Source: Metallosphaera hakonensis JCM 8857 = DSM 7519 (GTDB taxonomy: Archaea > Thermoproteota > Thermoprotei_A > Sulfolobales > Sulfolobaceae). From it: a stretch of 64,000 bases of DNA. Of the stretch, positions 18,688 to 28,176 are shown in pieces. Made by a program: the position numbers and the translations under genes. The notes below the pieces were generated by a model. That model was not told the origin of the DNA. It was given only the letters and a program-made list of their open reading frames with translations, and did no database searches. The stretch lies in the NCBI RefSeq assembly GCF_003201675.2, contig NZ_CP029287.2, positions 2,034,001 through 2,098,000 of the forward strand, written 5' to 3'. The number at the start of each line of letters is the position of its first letter. The first letter of the stretch is position 1.

Positions 18688-20043
18688 ATGAGCATAGCAA
18701 AGGTCCTTCAAGAATGGGCTAAGTCATCTCCAAACAGATACCTTATCACAGACACATTAACTTATGAACAGGCTAGAGATAAGATATCAAGATTGGCATC
18801 AAAGATACCAGAAGGAGGAACCGTTGTACATCTTATGACAAATTCTGTAGAATCTATACTAGTCTATATTGCAGGATTTTGGGCAGGTGCTAAGGTCGTC
18901 GCGTTAGACCCCTTAACTTCTGCCGAGGACCTCAGGTTTATTTTAGAGGATGCTTCACCTGATTTAGTTTTGGTAGACGAGGAAATTCAAAAAAGGGAAA
19001 AGGAGATAATAAAGGACTTTAAGGCAGAGATCCCTACTTTTAATGGCGATATTAAGGAGAGGCCATTCGAGTATAGTGACTCTACTCCAGGCCTGTCTTA
19101 TTATTATGCTGGAATAGCAGGAAGAACAATGGAGGTAGTTCACAGCGGGCTAAGAGTTGAGTTAAACAACAAGATTTTGTATGAGGCTCTTGGCCTTTCC
19201 ACTATCTCCACTGTACTTACAGTCCCAATAGCCCATGTTTTAGGAAATAGCGTACTAGGAGTTACCCTGGAGTCAGGGGGACATTTAGTTCCAATCAAAA
19301 AGTTTGACCCAGTTGAGGTCAGTCAACTCATAAATAAATATGAGATGAATTTCCTTGCAACGGTACCAATGGTCTACGATTCCCTAATAGAGAGGGGGAA
19401 CGGGTTAACCTCCTTAGAAACTTGTATAAGTACTGCTGCCCCTCTATTTCCTTCCACAGTCAGGGGATTTAAAGAGAAGTTCGAAAAGGACATAATTCAG
19501 CAGTACGGTTTCACTGAGGGTCTAGTTCTAACTCTTCAACCTAGAGACGTAACCGGAGTTATCACGATAGGCAAACCTTTGAATAAGGTCGAAATAAGAT
19601 TGGTTAAAGACGACGGAAGTGAGGCCAAGCCAGGCGAGGTCGGAGAATTGTGGGTGAAAGCTCCATGGCTAATGTTGGGATATAGGGACACCAGAGAAAA
19701 CTCAACTGTATGGAATAACGGTTGGCTGAAGACTGGTGACCTAGTCTCCTTGGATGAGAATGGGTTACTATACTTTAGAGGTGTAAAGAAAAGAATGCTC
19801 AAGTATAAGGGTTACCCCATATTTCCCAAGGACCTTGAAAATATTCTGATGCGTCATCCCGCAGTCAAAGAGGTTAAGGTTTTTGGCGAGGATGCAGGAA
19901 ACTTGGGCCAGCAACCGGTGGCCAACGTTGTCATAAAGGAAGGTTTTACGGTTACAGAGGACGAGCTACTAAACTATGTAAACTCTAAGGTAGCGTTTTA
20001 TAAGAGGTTAAAGAAAGTAAACATAGTGGGAAACCTTGAGTGA
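18688..20043 (+). CDS. Acyl-CoA synthetase/AMP-ligase family protein, atypical
   Basis: ANL-superfamily adenylate-forming enzyme by its QYGFTEG, KTGDL and YFRGVKKRMLKYKGYPIFPKDLENILMRHPAVKEV motifs (substrate unknown). Two things are odd. The Ser/Thr/Gly-rich ATP P-loop ('YTSGTTGxPK') is replaced by YYYAGIAGRTMEV. The protein also stops at 451 residues, just after FYKRLKKVNIV, without the usual PRTxSGKI catalytic-lysine segment. It may be inactive, regulatory or use a divergent mechanism. A thioredoxin gene overlaps its 3' end by 8 bp. Confidence 0.7.
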   Translation: MSIAKVLQEWAKSSPNRYLITDTLTYEQARDKISRLASKIPEGGTVVHLMTNSVESILVYIAGFWAGAKVVALDPLTSAEDLRFILEDASPDLVLVDEEIQKREKEIIKDFKAEIPTFNGDIKERPFEYSDSTPGLSYYYAGIAGRTMEVVHSGLRVELNNKILYEALGLSTISTVLTVPIAHVLGNSVLGVTLESGGHLVPIKKFDPVEVSQLINKYEMNFLATVPMVYDSLIERGNGLTSLETCISTAAPLFPSTVRGFKEKFEKDIIQQYGFTEGLVLTLQPRDVTGVITIGKPLNKVEIRLVKDDGSEAKPGEVGELWVKAPWLMLGYRDTRENSTVWNNGWLKTGDLVSLDENGLLYFRGVKKRMLKYKGYPIFPKDLENILMRHPAVKEVKVFGEDAGNLGQQPVANVVIKEGFTVTEDELLNYVNSKVAFYKRLKKVNIVGNLE

Positions 20044-20434
20044 GTTAGAACAATTAGCAAAGGAAATATCGGAGAGACTCAGTAGGAAAGCGAAGGAACT
20101 GGAAAAGAAAAGCGAGGATAAGTTATTCGCCGTGACCGATGATAGCCTAGATGAAATACTCTCCAAGAATAAAGTAGTTGTGATAGATTTCTGGGCACAA
20201 TGGTGTGCTCCATGTCATTTATACGAGCCCGTTTTCAAAAGAGTTGCCTCTAAGTATGGGGATAAAGCATTGTTTGGGAGACTTAACGTAGACGAGAACC
20301 CGAAAACTGCAGATAAGTTTGGAGTTATGAATATACCTACTACCTTGATATTGGTTAATGGAGAAGTTAAGGAAACTTTGGTTGGTGCAATTGACGAGGA
20401 GACTTTAGAGAGCGCATTGAGAAAATATATCTAG
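20036..20434 (+). CDS. Thioredoxin with charged N-terminal extension
   Basis: Disulfide reductase. A helical Lys/Glu-rich segment (residues 1-32) precedes a thioredoxin fold with the active site FWAQWCAPCHLYEPV (CxxC, Ala-Pro between the cysteines) and the cis-proline loop NIPTTLILVNGE. TTG start inside the end of the upstream AMP-ligase gene, so the two are translationally coupled. The extension is longer than in most thioredoxins and may mediate a partner contact. Confidence 0.9.
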   Translation: MSELEQLAKEISERLSRKAKELEKKSEDKLFAVTDDSLDEILSKNKVVVIDFWAQWCAPCHLYEPVFKRVASKYGDKALFGRLNVDENPKTADKFGVMNIPTTLILVNGEVKETLVGAIDEETLESALRKYI

Positions 20435-20478
20435 CACTCTAGTCATCTTTTTTAATAATAAGGGCCCGCTAATTAAAT

Positions 20479-21084
20479 GTGTTAGACATTTCTGTAAAGA
20501 AGAAGCTCGGAAACTTTTTCTTAAATGCAGAGCTTCATGATGGTGGAGTTATTTGCGTTACAGGTCCAAATGGTTCAGGGAAATCCACTCTCCTTAATAT
20601 AATTGCAGGATTCATAAGGCAAGATCAAGGCTCCATAGTGATATCAGGTAAGGATGTATCTTTTTTGCCTCCAGAAAGGAGGGGGATCGTTATCATAACT
20701 CAGGACTCCTTTATTCCATCGTTAACTGTAGATTCCCATTTAATGTTCGGAGTTAAGTTAAGTAAAACTAAAGTGGATAGCAATGAGCTTGATCGCCTTA
20801 AGGCCCTCTTCTCAATAAACTTCACGGGTAAGATGAAGAACCTAAGTCTGGGTCAAAGGGAGAGGGTGGCGATTTTAACTGCGTTATTAAGAAAGCCTCG
20901 TCTTATCCTAATAGACGAAGCTACTGCCAATATAAGCGACAAGGAGACTTTCATCAAGACCCTAACTGAGGAAAGAAGGAATTATGGATTTGATCTGATA
21001 TTTACGACTCAAGATGTTAACGATTCTGCTTTCGCTGACCACCATTATGTGATGAACAATGGTCTTCTGATGAAAAGATTCTAA
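20479..21084 (+). CDS. Orphan ABC transporter ATP-binding protein
   Basis: A 201-residue ABC ATPase with Walker A GPNGSGKST (29-37), Q-loop VIITQDS, signature LSLGQRERVA (122-131) and Walker B LILIDEA (142-148). The switch-loop position reads FTTQDVND, so the usual His is Gln, which would weaken ATP hydrolysis. GTG start. No permease or binding-protein gene is adjacent, so the substrate is unknown. The closest sequence style is the short nucleotide-binding subunits of molybdate/sulfate-type importers, but this is a weak resemblance. Confidence 0.75.
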   Translation: MLDISVKKKLGNFFLNAELHDGGVICVTGPNGSGKSTLLNIIAGFIRQDQGSIVISGKDVSFLPPERRGIVIITQDSFIPSLTVDSHLMFGVKLSKTKVDSNELDRLKALFSINFTGKMKNLSLGQRERVAILTALLRKPRLILIDEATANISDKETFIKTLTEERRNYGFDLIFTTQDVNDSAFADHHYVMNNGLLMKRF

Positions 21085-21174
21085 TTTTCTGCTCAATAAA
21101 TCCCGTGATTTTCTAAGTACTTTTTAATAAAGTATTTAAGTTATTGGAAATCTTTTATTATAAAAAGAATCAGG

Positions 21175-21183
21175 CTTTTATAT
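21175..21183 (+). promoter_or_regulatory. TATA box of glnA
   Basis: CTTTTATAT centred 26 nt before the ATG at 21205, the standard spacing for a leaderless archaeal transcript. No Shine-Dalgarno sequence precedes the start. Confidence 0.6.
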
Positions 21184-21204
21184 CCCTGTAGTTAAGCGTG
21201 ATAC

Positions 21205-22617
21205 ATGCCAAAGACCCCTGAAGAGGCAGTTGAATACGTGAAACAAAATAAAATAGAATGGATAGATTTACAATTCACTGATTTACCAGGTAGGTTACAG
21301 CATGTCACAATTCCAGCCTCAGATTTCACTGTGGAGGGAATAAAGGAGGGTTTCGGTAAACTTGACGGAAGCAGCATAAAGGGATTTACTACGATATATG
21401 AAAGCGATATGGTTTTATCACCTGTATTGGAGACCCTAACCTCGTTACCTTGGTCACCATCAGTCGCAAGGGTTTTAACGAAGGTTTACTGGGGAGGAGG
21501 AAGGGGGAGATTTGAGAGAGATCCAAGATATATAGCGGAAACTGCGGAGAGCACCCTTAGCGCAGAAGGCTACGTTTCCTACTATGGTCCCGAACTCGAG
21601 TTCTTCCTGTTTGATAGGGTAGACTTAGATGTAAAGACACCACAACAAGGTACTGGATATAAGATCACTGCGAGAGAGGCACCTTGGAATGGAGGTGGAG
21701 GATACGTAATTAGATATAAGGAGGGCTACTATCCAGCTCCGCCTGTTGACCAACTAATGGACGTAAGGTTGGACATTATCCAGACCCTCACTAAACATTT
21801 TGGGTTCATAATTGAAGCTGCTCATCATGAGGTCGCCACTGCAGGACAAGGCGAAATAGACTTCAGGTTCTCTACTATGGTTGAAACAGCTGATAAACTA
21901 CAAACTCTTAAATACGTTATAAGGAACGTTGCATCCAAGTATGGTTTGGTTGCTACATTCATGCCTAAGCCCATGTTTGGAGATAATGGGACGGGGATGC
22001 ACACTCACTTCAGTTTATGGACTAAAAATGGAAAGAATCTTATGTATGATCCCAATGATGAATACGCGGAGTTAAGCCAGACTGGAAGGTATGTGATTGG
22101 AGGTATCCTAGCTCATGCCAGGTCGCTGTCTGCCATAGTATCTCCTACCGTAAACAGCTACAGGAGATTGATCCCAGGTTTCGAGGCACCCGTATATGTG
22201 GCTTGGAGTAAGGGAAACAGAAGCGCTGTGATTAGAGTTCCTTCATATTATAAGGGGATGGAGAAGGCCAAGAGGATAGAATATAGGGCACCCGATCCTT
22301 CTACCAATCCCTACTTGGCATTCGCGGCCATAGCAGCTGCAGCGTTCGACGGAGTGAAGAAAAAGATAGATCCAGGTAACCCTGTTGATACCAATATCTA
22401 CCACTTAACTCCTGAAAAGAGAAAAGAGTTGGGAATAAATGAGCTACCAAGGTCCCTAGACGAAGCCCTAGACGAACTAGAGTCAGACAATGAGTTCCTA
22501 AAGCCTATATTTAATTCATCAATATTAGAGACCTACATAGATTTGAAAAGAGAAGAGAGCAGAACCTTGCAAATGTATCCACATCCCATGGAACTTTACT
22601 ACTATCTAGACGTTTGA
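21205..22617 (+). CDS. glnA: Glutamine synthetase
   Basis: Type I glutamine synthetase that assimilates ammonia into glutamine. 470 residues: N-terminal beta-grasp domain ([49 protein letters not shown]) and catalytic domain with [62 protein letters not shown] and [19 protein letters not shown]. It is monocistronic, with its own promoter, and no P-II gene is beside it. Confidence 0.95.
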   Translation: MPKTPEEAVEYVKQNKIEWIDLQFTDLPGRLQHVTIPASDFTVEGIKEGFGKLDGSSIKGFTTIYESDMVLSPVLETLTSLPWSPSVARVLTKVYWGGGRGRFERDPRYIAETAESTLSAEGYVSYYGPELEFFLFDRVDLDVKTPQQGTGYKITAREAPWNGGGGYVIRYKEGYYPAPPVDQLMDVRLDIIQTLTKHFGFIIEAAHHEVATAGQGEIDFRFSTMVETADKLQTLKYVIRNVASKYGLVATFMPKPMFGDNGTGMHTHFSLWTKNGKNLMYDPNDEYAELSQTGRYVIGGILAHARSLSAIVSPTVNSYRRLIPGFEAPVYVAWSKGNRSAVIRVPSYYKGMEKAKRIEYRAPDPSTNPYLAFAAIAAAAFDGVKKKIDPGNPVDTNIYHLTPEKRKELGINELPRSLDEALDELESDNEFLKPIFNSSILETYIDLKREESRTLQMYPHPMELYYYLDV

Positions 22618-22690
22618 GCTTCGGTACACATTTTTGGAATAATTTGTTTTTAAGTCAATTTTTCTCATTTTTGGTAGGTTCCCAAAAATT

Positions 22691-23320
22691 TTATCCCAAT
22701 CTCATCCCTTTCTTACTTGAAATCTCTAGCATTTTGAATACGTAGTTCCTCAGCCCTCTGTTACTCTTGAAAACTCCCCGGGTGGCAACGGAAAGTAATT
22801 TGGCCTCTTTGTCCTTAACTCCTCTGACATATGAACACATATGTATTGCATCACCAACTACCATCACACCTTTAGGATTAAGGTCACTTTGCATTATGGC
22901 GTCTGCAATTTCACTGACCAGTCTCTCTTGTATTTGCGGCTTAGAAGCATAGAAGTTTACCGTCCTTATTATCTTGCTAAACCCTGCGACCTTTCTCTCG
23001 TCTCCCACTACATAGGCTACATGAATTTTCCCAATAAATGGCAGTAAATGATGCTCGCATAAAGAGGAGAACTGGATATCGGATGCTAAAACTATCTGAT
23101 CTTCTTCGTAATAAGCTCCATCTTCTCCCAGATTGAAGACCTTTATCTCAGGTTGAGTGGTCCTCAAAGCTGAGGTCATTTCTAGGAATGCCCTTGCGAC
23201 TCTATTGGGAGTTTCGGCAAGTCCTTCTCTATCAGGGTTTTCTCCTAAGAGTTCTAGGATTTCTCTAACCCTTTTTGCTATTTCTTCTTCAAGTTTTTCC
23301 TTGCTTAATGAGGTCTCCAT
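22691..23320 (-). CDS. folE: GTP cyclohydrolase I (FolE type)
   Basis: Opens the GTP ring to dihydroneopterin triphosphate, the first step to folate/pterin cofactors. 209 residues with the zinc ligands Cys88, His91 ([20 protein letters not shown]) and Cys162 ([17 protein letters not shown]), plus [19 protein letters not shown]. This is the IA class, not the MptA/FolE2 class used by many archaea. It lies downstream of M24 peptidase and moaA on the same strand. Confidence 0.93.
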   Translation of the reverse strand: METSLSKEKLEEEIAKRVREILELLGENPDREGLAETPNRVARAFLEMTSALRTTQPEIKVFNLGEDGAYYEEDQIVLASDIQFSSLCEHHLLPFIGKIHVAYVVGDERKVAGFSKIIRTVNFYASKPQIQERLVSEIADAIMQSDLNPKGVMVVGDAIHMCSYVRGVKDKEAKLLSVATRGVFKSNRGLRNYVFKMLEISSKKGMRLG

Positions 23321-23374
23321 GGCTAAACAGTAATCATAAGAAGTATCAACTAAAAATTCTTATATTAAATGGAC

Positions 23375-24433
23375 TTACAATGTCTTAAAAAGGGTCTCCA
23401 TTACCTCTGGCTTGCCTTTTCTTACAAGAATGGTATCCTCAATTCTAACACCTGTTTCTCCATGAAGGTATATTCCTGGCTCTACAGTTACTATCATCCC
23501 TTCCTTGAGGATGTCTTTAGATCTCATGGATATTGTGGGACTTTCATGAACTTCTATGCCAACTCCGTGGCCTGTTGAATGTACAAAATACTTTCCGTAG
23601 CCTGATCTCTCTATCCTATCGCGAGCTATCTTATCTATCAATGAAGATTCTACACCGTCCGTAACAGCGTCTATAGCCTCGAGCTGTGCCTCTAACACCA
23701 CTTCGTATATCCTTTTTTCCTTTTCTGTTGAATCAAATAGAAAAGTCCTGGTACTATCAAACGAATATCCATCGTACTTTGCTCCAATATCAACTACTAT
23801 GGAATCTCCCTTTCTTAAAGGCCTCCTCGTTGGTATATGATGAGGCTCTGCGGAGTTCTCGCCGAAGGCTACAATTGAAGGAAACGCATAGTCTTCAGCG
23901 CCACCTTTTCTCATGGCCATGTCTATTATTCCTGCAAGCTCAACTTCTTTGATCCCCTCAGTTATGGCTTCCTTAGCTTGTTTCATTGCTAACGAAGTGG
24001 CCTTATGAGCGTTCCGAATTGCTTCAATTTCTTGTTCTTCCTTGATAGATCTTATCTGAAGTATCTTATCCGTGATGTTCTTAATTTTGTACTTTGTGTT
24101 TAATTGAAGAAAAAGGTCTACTGACGTATACCCAACGTCTACCAGGAGTTCTCCGGATTGAGGGCATAGAGTCTCCACTGCTCTTACTAGATTCCCCTCG
24201 ATAACATCGTTCTCTAGCTTTACTGGATAATAGGCTTTCACGTCTAGCTCCTTCAGTTTTGTAGCTCTGTTCCGTTCGAGGATTGGTACAATTAAGGTTC
24301 TGGACCCATCGCAATCCAATAAACCTCCAACTCCTCTATACCCTGTAAAATAGAATAGATTGGGCTCTCCGACAATAAGGAGATTTTTAGCGTTGTTCTC
24401 TTCCTTTATTTTGTCAAGCTTGTTGACTCTCAA
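23375..24433 (-). CDS. pepQ: Xaa-Pro aminopeptidase/prolidase-like M24 metallopeptidase
   Basis: 352 residues: creatinase-like N-terminal domain ([20 protein letters not shown]) and pita-bread catalytic domain with the dinuclear metal ligands Asp ([19 protein letters not shown]), His ([14 protein letters not shown]) and Glu ([22 protein letters not shown]). Cleaves peptides at proline. Overlaps moaA by 20 bp, so the two are probably co-transcribed. Confidence 0.9.
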   Translation of the reverse strand: MRVNKLDKIKEENNAKNLLIVGEPNLFYFTGYRGVGGLLDCDGSRTLIVPILERNRATKLKELDVKAYYPVKLENDVIEGNLVRAVETLCPQSGELLVDVGYTSVDLFLQLNTKYKIKNITDKILQIRSIKEEQEIEAIRNAHKATSLAMKQAKEAITEGIKEVELAGIIDMAMRKGGAEDYAFPSIVAFGENSAEPHHIPTRRPLRKGDSIVVDIGAKYDGYSFDSTRTFLFDSTEKEKRIYEVVLEAQLEAIDAVTDGVESSLIDKIARDRIERSGYGKYFVHSTGHGVGIEVHESPTISMRSKDILKEGMIVTVEPGIYLHGETGVRIEDTILVRKGKPEVMETLFKTL

Positions 24434-25367
24434 GATTCATCATGTACTTAAAGTTAGGCTCCCTAATAGAAATAGCTACCTCAAATGCGTGCCTTAATAG
24501 CTCCAATCTCTCTTCCAGAGCCAAGGAGTTAGCTGTTAGAGCGTACATAACATCTATCTCCTTATCATCCCTATACAGGCACGTCTTCAATTTTCCATCC
24601 ACCGTAAGTCTAACTCTATTACATCCTGCGCAGAAAATTGGATTCGCATAGGGCTTAACGATCTCTATGACAAGGCCAGAGGGTAGAACGTATCTAGGTC
24701 TAAAATGCTTGCTCCTGATTTCTGATTTCACAGCCATTCTCGCTATCTCTTCCTCCAAATTTCTCATGCTCTCGTGATAGGTGAATGATGACTTCCCCAG
24801 TCCAACAGGATGTAGTTCTATTAGATGCAGTTCATCGATCTCGTTTTGTTCACTAAACTCAATGATTTTCTTCGCCTCATCATGGTTCCTCTTTGTTAGA
24901 ACGTAGTTGAGCTTAATTGGCTTGAATCCATGGTTCTTCACTTCCCTGATTCCAATGACAACTCTGTCCAGTCCGTCCACTCCAGTAACCTCCTTGAACT
25001 TCTCCCTAGTGAGGGCATGGAGACTTATATTGATTCTATCAAGTCCTGCATCCTTCAGCTTTCCGGCAATAGCTGGGAGGAGAAACCCATTGGTTGTCAT
25101 TGAAACCTCCCTAACTCCCGTAGACTTTATGGTAGATATCACCTCAGCTAGGTCTCTCCTTAACGTCGGCTCACCTCCTGTAAGTTTGACGCTTTTGACA
25201 CCGAACTCGGTTGCAACCTTGGAAACTAAACCAATTTGTTCTGGAGTTAAACCCTCGATGGTTTGACTCCCCTCACCTTCCATATGACAGAAGAAGCAAG
25301 AGAAATTGCACACATGAGTAAGCGTGACTCTCAAATCCTCTAGTGGTCTTCCATATCTGTCAATCAT
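24414..25367 (-). CDS. moaA: GTP 3',8-cyclase MoaA (molybdopterin biosynthesis)
   Basis: Radical SAM enzyme for the first step of molybdenum/tungsten cofactor synthesis. 317 residues with the N-terminal 4Fe-4S cluster cysteines 20, 24 and 27 (CNFSCFFC), SAM-binding [12 protein letters not shown], and the C-terminal cluster motif [20 protein letters not shown]. The usual C-terminal double glycine is absent and the tail is [10 protein letters not shown]. It is divergent from the small zinc-ribbon gene. Confidence 0.9.
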   Translation of the reverse strand: MIDRYGRPLEDLRVTLTHVCNFSCFFCHMEGEGSQTIEGLTPEQIGLVSKVATEFGVKSVKLTGGEPTLRRDLAEVISTIKSTGVREVSMTTNGFLLPAIAGKLKDAGLDRINISLHALTREKFKEVTGVDGLDRVVIGIREVKNHGFKPIKLNYVLTKRNHDEAKKIIEFSEQNEIDELHLIELHPVGLGKSSFTYHESMRNLEEEIARMAVKSEIRSKHFRPRYVLPSGLVIEIVKPYANPIFCAGCNRVRLTVDGKLKTCLYRDDKEIDVMYALTANSLALEERLELLRHAFEVAISIREPNFKYMMNLESQQA

Positions 25368-25405
25368 TAAGTTTTATACCCGTGGAGTAACTTATAAACT
25401 CGAAT

Positions 25406-25591
25406 ATGAACGACGTCATCTGTCCAAGATGCGGGGTTAAAATGGAGTTCATATCAGAGGCAGAGACCACTAACCAAAGGAAGACCATAAGGTACTTTTA
25501 TAGATGCCCAGCCTGTGGAATGAAAATAGCCGATTCTCAGATAGCATTAGAGAAAACAGAGAACGAGCTCATAATCAGAGTTCAGAAGTGA
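25406..25591 (+). CDS. Small zinc-ribbon protein
   Basis: 61 residues with two CxxC knuckles, CPRCG (residues 6-10) and CPACG, separated by a polar beta segment, forming a single zinc ribbon. Such proteins are common in Sulfolobales but function is not known. It overlaps the 3' end of the convergent kinase gene by 17 bp. Confidence 0.7.
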   Translation: MNDVICPRCGVKMEFISEAETTNQRKTIRYFYRCPACGMKIADSQIALEKTENELIIRVQK

Positions 25592-26237
25592 TTTTTCTTA
25601 CTGTCGTTAAATGCAATGGTGGGAATAGGGATAGTAGTTGAACGTTCCTTAGGCTCACTATATGTGTAGCAATATCTCTACTAGCTCCATATGTTTCTAG
25701 AAAGCCTAATAGAACCTTCTCAAAGGTTTTCAGGTCCTGAATATATTTGTAGGATACAAAAAGAAAGAAGACAAGTATATCCCATCCTCTCAATGCGGGT
25801 TCCGTACTTACAATAGCCTCTTCAGCGTCAATAACGTAAACTCCTTCATTAATTAAGAAGTTCTCGAACTTGGTGTCACCCATTACAAATCTATTATCGT
25901 GAATCTCTCTCAATGCGATCCCAATACTTATTAACTCCTCTTCGGTTTCTGGAGGTTTTCCATCTACGAACTCCCTGATAACGCACTTATCCTTGACGTC
26001 AAAATCAATTATTTTAGGCACCTTTATTTTTCTCCAGGGATATGTCATAAACTCTAGTTCTCTGCTCATTCGAGTCGTAGCGCTGGCAACATATGGAAAA
26101 GGTCTGAACATAGATGAGATAAAGTACCACTTCAGCGCTACGCTTGAATCGTAGCATTTAATGACGTACTTCTCTCCTTGATTCTCAACTATTTTAGACT
26201 GTGCGTAAAGGATCTTGATTGCATCCTCAATTTTCAT
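25575..26237 (-). CDS. RIO/Bud32-like protein kinase
   Basis: A 220-residue small kinase. The likely ATP-binding Lys27 (KYVIKCYD), the helix-C Glu region (SRELEFMTYPW), hinge-like REFVDGKPP, catalytic loop MGDTKFENFLI (Asp121, Asn126) and metal-binding VIDAEE (Asp137 in place of DFG) are all visible. It lacks the long activation segment of Hanks-type kinases, as in RIO, Bud32 and lipopolysaccharide kinases. KEOPS genes are not nearby, so it is not obviously Bud32 itself. Confidence 0.65.
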   Translation of the reverse strand: MKIEDAIKILYAQSKIVENQGEKYVIKCYDSSVALKWYFISSMFRPFPYVASATTRMSRELEFMTYPWRKIKVPKIIDFDVKDKCVIREFVDGKPPETEEELISIGIALREIHDNRFVMGDTKFENFLINEGVYVIDAEEAIVSTEPALRGWDILVFFLFVSYKYIQDLKTFEKVLLGFLETYGASRDIATHIVSLRNVQLLSLFPPLHLTTVRKITSEL

Positions 26238-26514
26238 ATATGCTTAAAGTATTTTTTTCCAATTAATAATCTCCTCTCTCCTGTGATCAGTCAAACTAAT
26301 GTGGCACTTTCCTGAAATCTTCTTAATTTGTATTATTCAATCCCACTCTCTGAAGCTTTGCTCCTACAGATCATGAAAGAGTATTTAAATAAATGAACCG
26401 TCCACTCCTATTTCGCAAAGCGAAGCTTACAATAAAATATATCAGATTCTTCTATAATATAACTCGGGCTAATATTATGGTTAAGCGGTGATTTCTAAAG
26501 GAAATAAAGATAAT

Positions 26515-27402
26515 TTAATGGATGAAGTTATTTAATTCCTCAAGGTACTTAAAACCGTCATCGGGAAACACCAAGACTGTGACCTTTTTATCAGAGAAAC
26601 GGTCAAATGCAGTTACTGTGGCCCCGGAGCTAAGTCCAATTAATATCCCTGTGGTCCTTGCTACCTTAATGACTCCGTCAATCGCTTCCTTAGTTGTAAT
26701 ATCTATAACTCTATCAATCTTGGCTGAAGCTGATAGCGTGTCTCCGTTCTGTCTCTTTATCCCAGGTATTCTTTCATTTTCAGCAGGTTGTACTCCCACT
26801 ATTTCTATTTTATCTCCATACTTTTCCTTAAAGTACCTAGAGATTCCAGCGATATGACCACCAGTGCCCATTGTGGCTACTATTCTCTCGGGAAACTTAT
26901 TGATGGATTTCATCTGTTCATCGATTTCCTTTGCCGTTGTCTCCATATGTGCCTTTACGTTTAAGGGGTTGTTAAATTGATTCAAATGATAGCTTCCAGA
27001 AGATAAGGCGAAACTTTTCACAAGGGGCAAGAGATCATTTGTGGATTTGCCAGCCTCTACCACCTCTGTTCCCAGGATTTTCATGGCCGTTTTGAAGACC
27101 TTTGGTGCCTGTGTGGGTATAAATGCTATGAACTTTCTTCCGTATATTGCAGAAAGCGATGATAAAGCGACCCCCACATTACCGGACGTGGCCTCGGTGA
27201 TTTGTTTTGCGTCCTCTTTTAAGGCTTCCCTAAACAGGAAGAGCGCCGTTCTGTCTTTAATACTCCTGCTAAACGGATTAAAGAACTCCAGCTTAGCCCA
27301 GAGGTCTTCACCAAAGGGCATTTTTAGAATAGGTGTAGGCCAATTATCTTCTAGTAATTGAACCGGATTGAAGTAGACCTTTTCTGGGTACACAATACGC
27401 AT
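26515..27402 (-). CDS. cysK: Cysteine synthase family PLP enzyme
   Basis: Beta-replacement enzyme making cysteine from O-acetyl- or O-phosphoserine. 295 residues: PLP lysine in [12 protein letters not shown], phosphate/substrate loop [28 protein letters not shown] and the Gly/Ser-rich [12 protein letters not shown]. The acceptor substrate cannot be told by eye. It lies 37 bp downstream of the TusA-like gene on the same strand, making a sulfur-transfer cluster. Confidence 0.82.
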   Translation of the reverse strand: MRIVYPEKVYFNPVQLLEDNWPTPILKMPFGEDLWAKLEFFNPFSRSIKDRTALFLFREALKEDAKQITEATSGNVGVALSSLSAIYGRKFIAFIPTQAPKVFKTAMKILGTEVVEAGKSTNDLLPLVKSFALSSGSYHLNQFNNPLNVKAHMETTAKEIDEQMKSINKFPERIVATMGTGGHIAGISRYFKEKYGDKIEIVGVQPAENERIPGIKRQNGDTLSASAKIDRVIDITTKEAIDGVIKVARTTGILIGLSSGATVTAFDRFSDKKVTVLVFPDDGFKYLEELNNFIH

Positions 27403-27439
27403 CTACCCGTAGAAAAGGAAGAAACGGTAATATAATAAT

Positions 27440-27658
27440 CTATCTTTTCAACTTCAGTCTAATTATGAACTTTCCCTTCTCCTTCGAATGACCTAGATAT
27501 TCATTACCGGTCTCTGCGCACCATTTTTGTAGCTCTTGAGTGACAGCCTCCCAGGGAGTCTTTACAACAAGTTCCTCTTCTCCAATCACAGTCCTCCATT
27601 CCCTCATTACCTTTAGAATCACTACTGGACAAACCTCGTTGGTCTCGATTTCTTTCAT
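27440..27658 (-). CDS. TusA-like sulfur carrier
   Basis: 72 residues with the conserved N-terminal CPVVILK (Cys10-Pro11) of the TusA/SirA fold, followed by a basic beta strand ([12 protein letters not shown]). TusA proteins carry persulfide sulfur between sulfurtransferases. Its start overlaps the DsrE-like gene by 4 bp, and a cysteine synthase follows. DsrE-TusA pairs in Sulfolobales are linked to sulfur oxidation and thiosulfate handling. Confidence 0.75.
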   Translation of the reverse strand: MKEIETNEVCPVVILKVMREWRTVIGEEELVVKTPWEAVTQELQKWCAETGNEYLGHSKEKGKFIIRLKLKR

Positions 27659-28056
27659 AGAGTAACCACCACGTCAGAGTCTTGGGCCTCTTTAAGGTAA
27701 GTTATTCCACCCGATAGTTTCACATTATCCAGTAGATCTTCTCTTCCCAGATGGGCTATCTTTAGTCCAACTTCGTCTACGTAAAACTCGACTCCCTCTT
27801 TTATTGCTTCGTCTATTAATTGAGCCGGATCAGGGAGTCCCATTCTTTTCATTTCAGTGGAAACAAAAAGCCTTGCCAAAAACCCCAATCTGAGTTTCGA
27901 TTTCCCCTTGAATTTTTTTGTGAAAATAGATACGGCCTGGGAAGTGACGAAGAATTTCACCGACCAATCGAGAGATCTCGCGTCCAGAGCCAGGACAAGT
28001 CCATGATATAGCTTATCCATACTATTATCAGCTAGCAAAATTGTTAATTTGCTCAT
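27655..28056 (-). CDS. DsrE-family protein
   Basis: 133 residues, DsrE/DsrF-like Rossmann-type fold: [45 protein letters not shown] and a C-terminal [41 protein letters not shown]. The usual sulfur-binding Cys near the middle is not evident, so it may act as a partner of the adjacent TusA rather than a carrier itself. ATG 28056 is chosen because the conserved KLTIL strand starts there. Confidence 0.72.
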   Translation of the reverse strand: MSKLTILLADNSMDKLYHGLVLALDARSLDWSVKFFVTSQAVSIFTKKFKGKSKLRLGFLARLFVSTEMKRMGLPDPAQLIDEAIKEGVEFYVDEVGLKIAHLGREDLLDNVKLSGGITYLKEAQDSDVVVTL

Positions 28057-28176
28057 GGATAACAGAGATAGCAAACTTGATAATAAAGATGCAGAAAGCC
28101 AGGTTAAATTCTTGACAAGAAGATACTTGATTTGAGGAGATAAATCCCACTTAAGTCTTATAGATTAAGGCAAAAA

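Noticed and set aside
25575-26237. Kinase as Bud32 of the KEOPS complex
   Set aside because: It has RIO/Bud32-like catalytic motifs, but MGD replaces the usual HGD and neither Kae1 nor other KEOPS genes are near; the assignment is too specific for the evidence.
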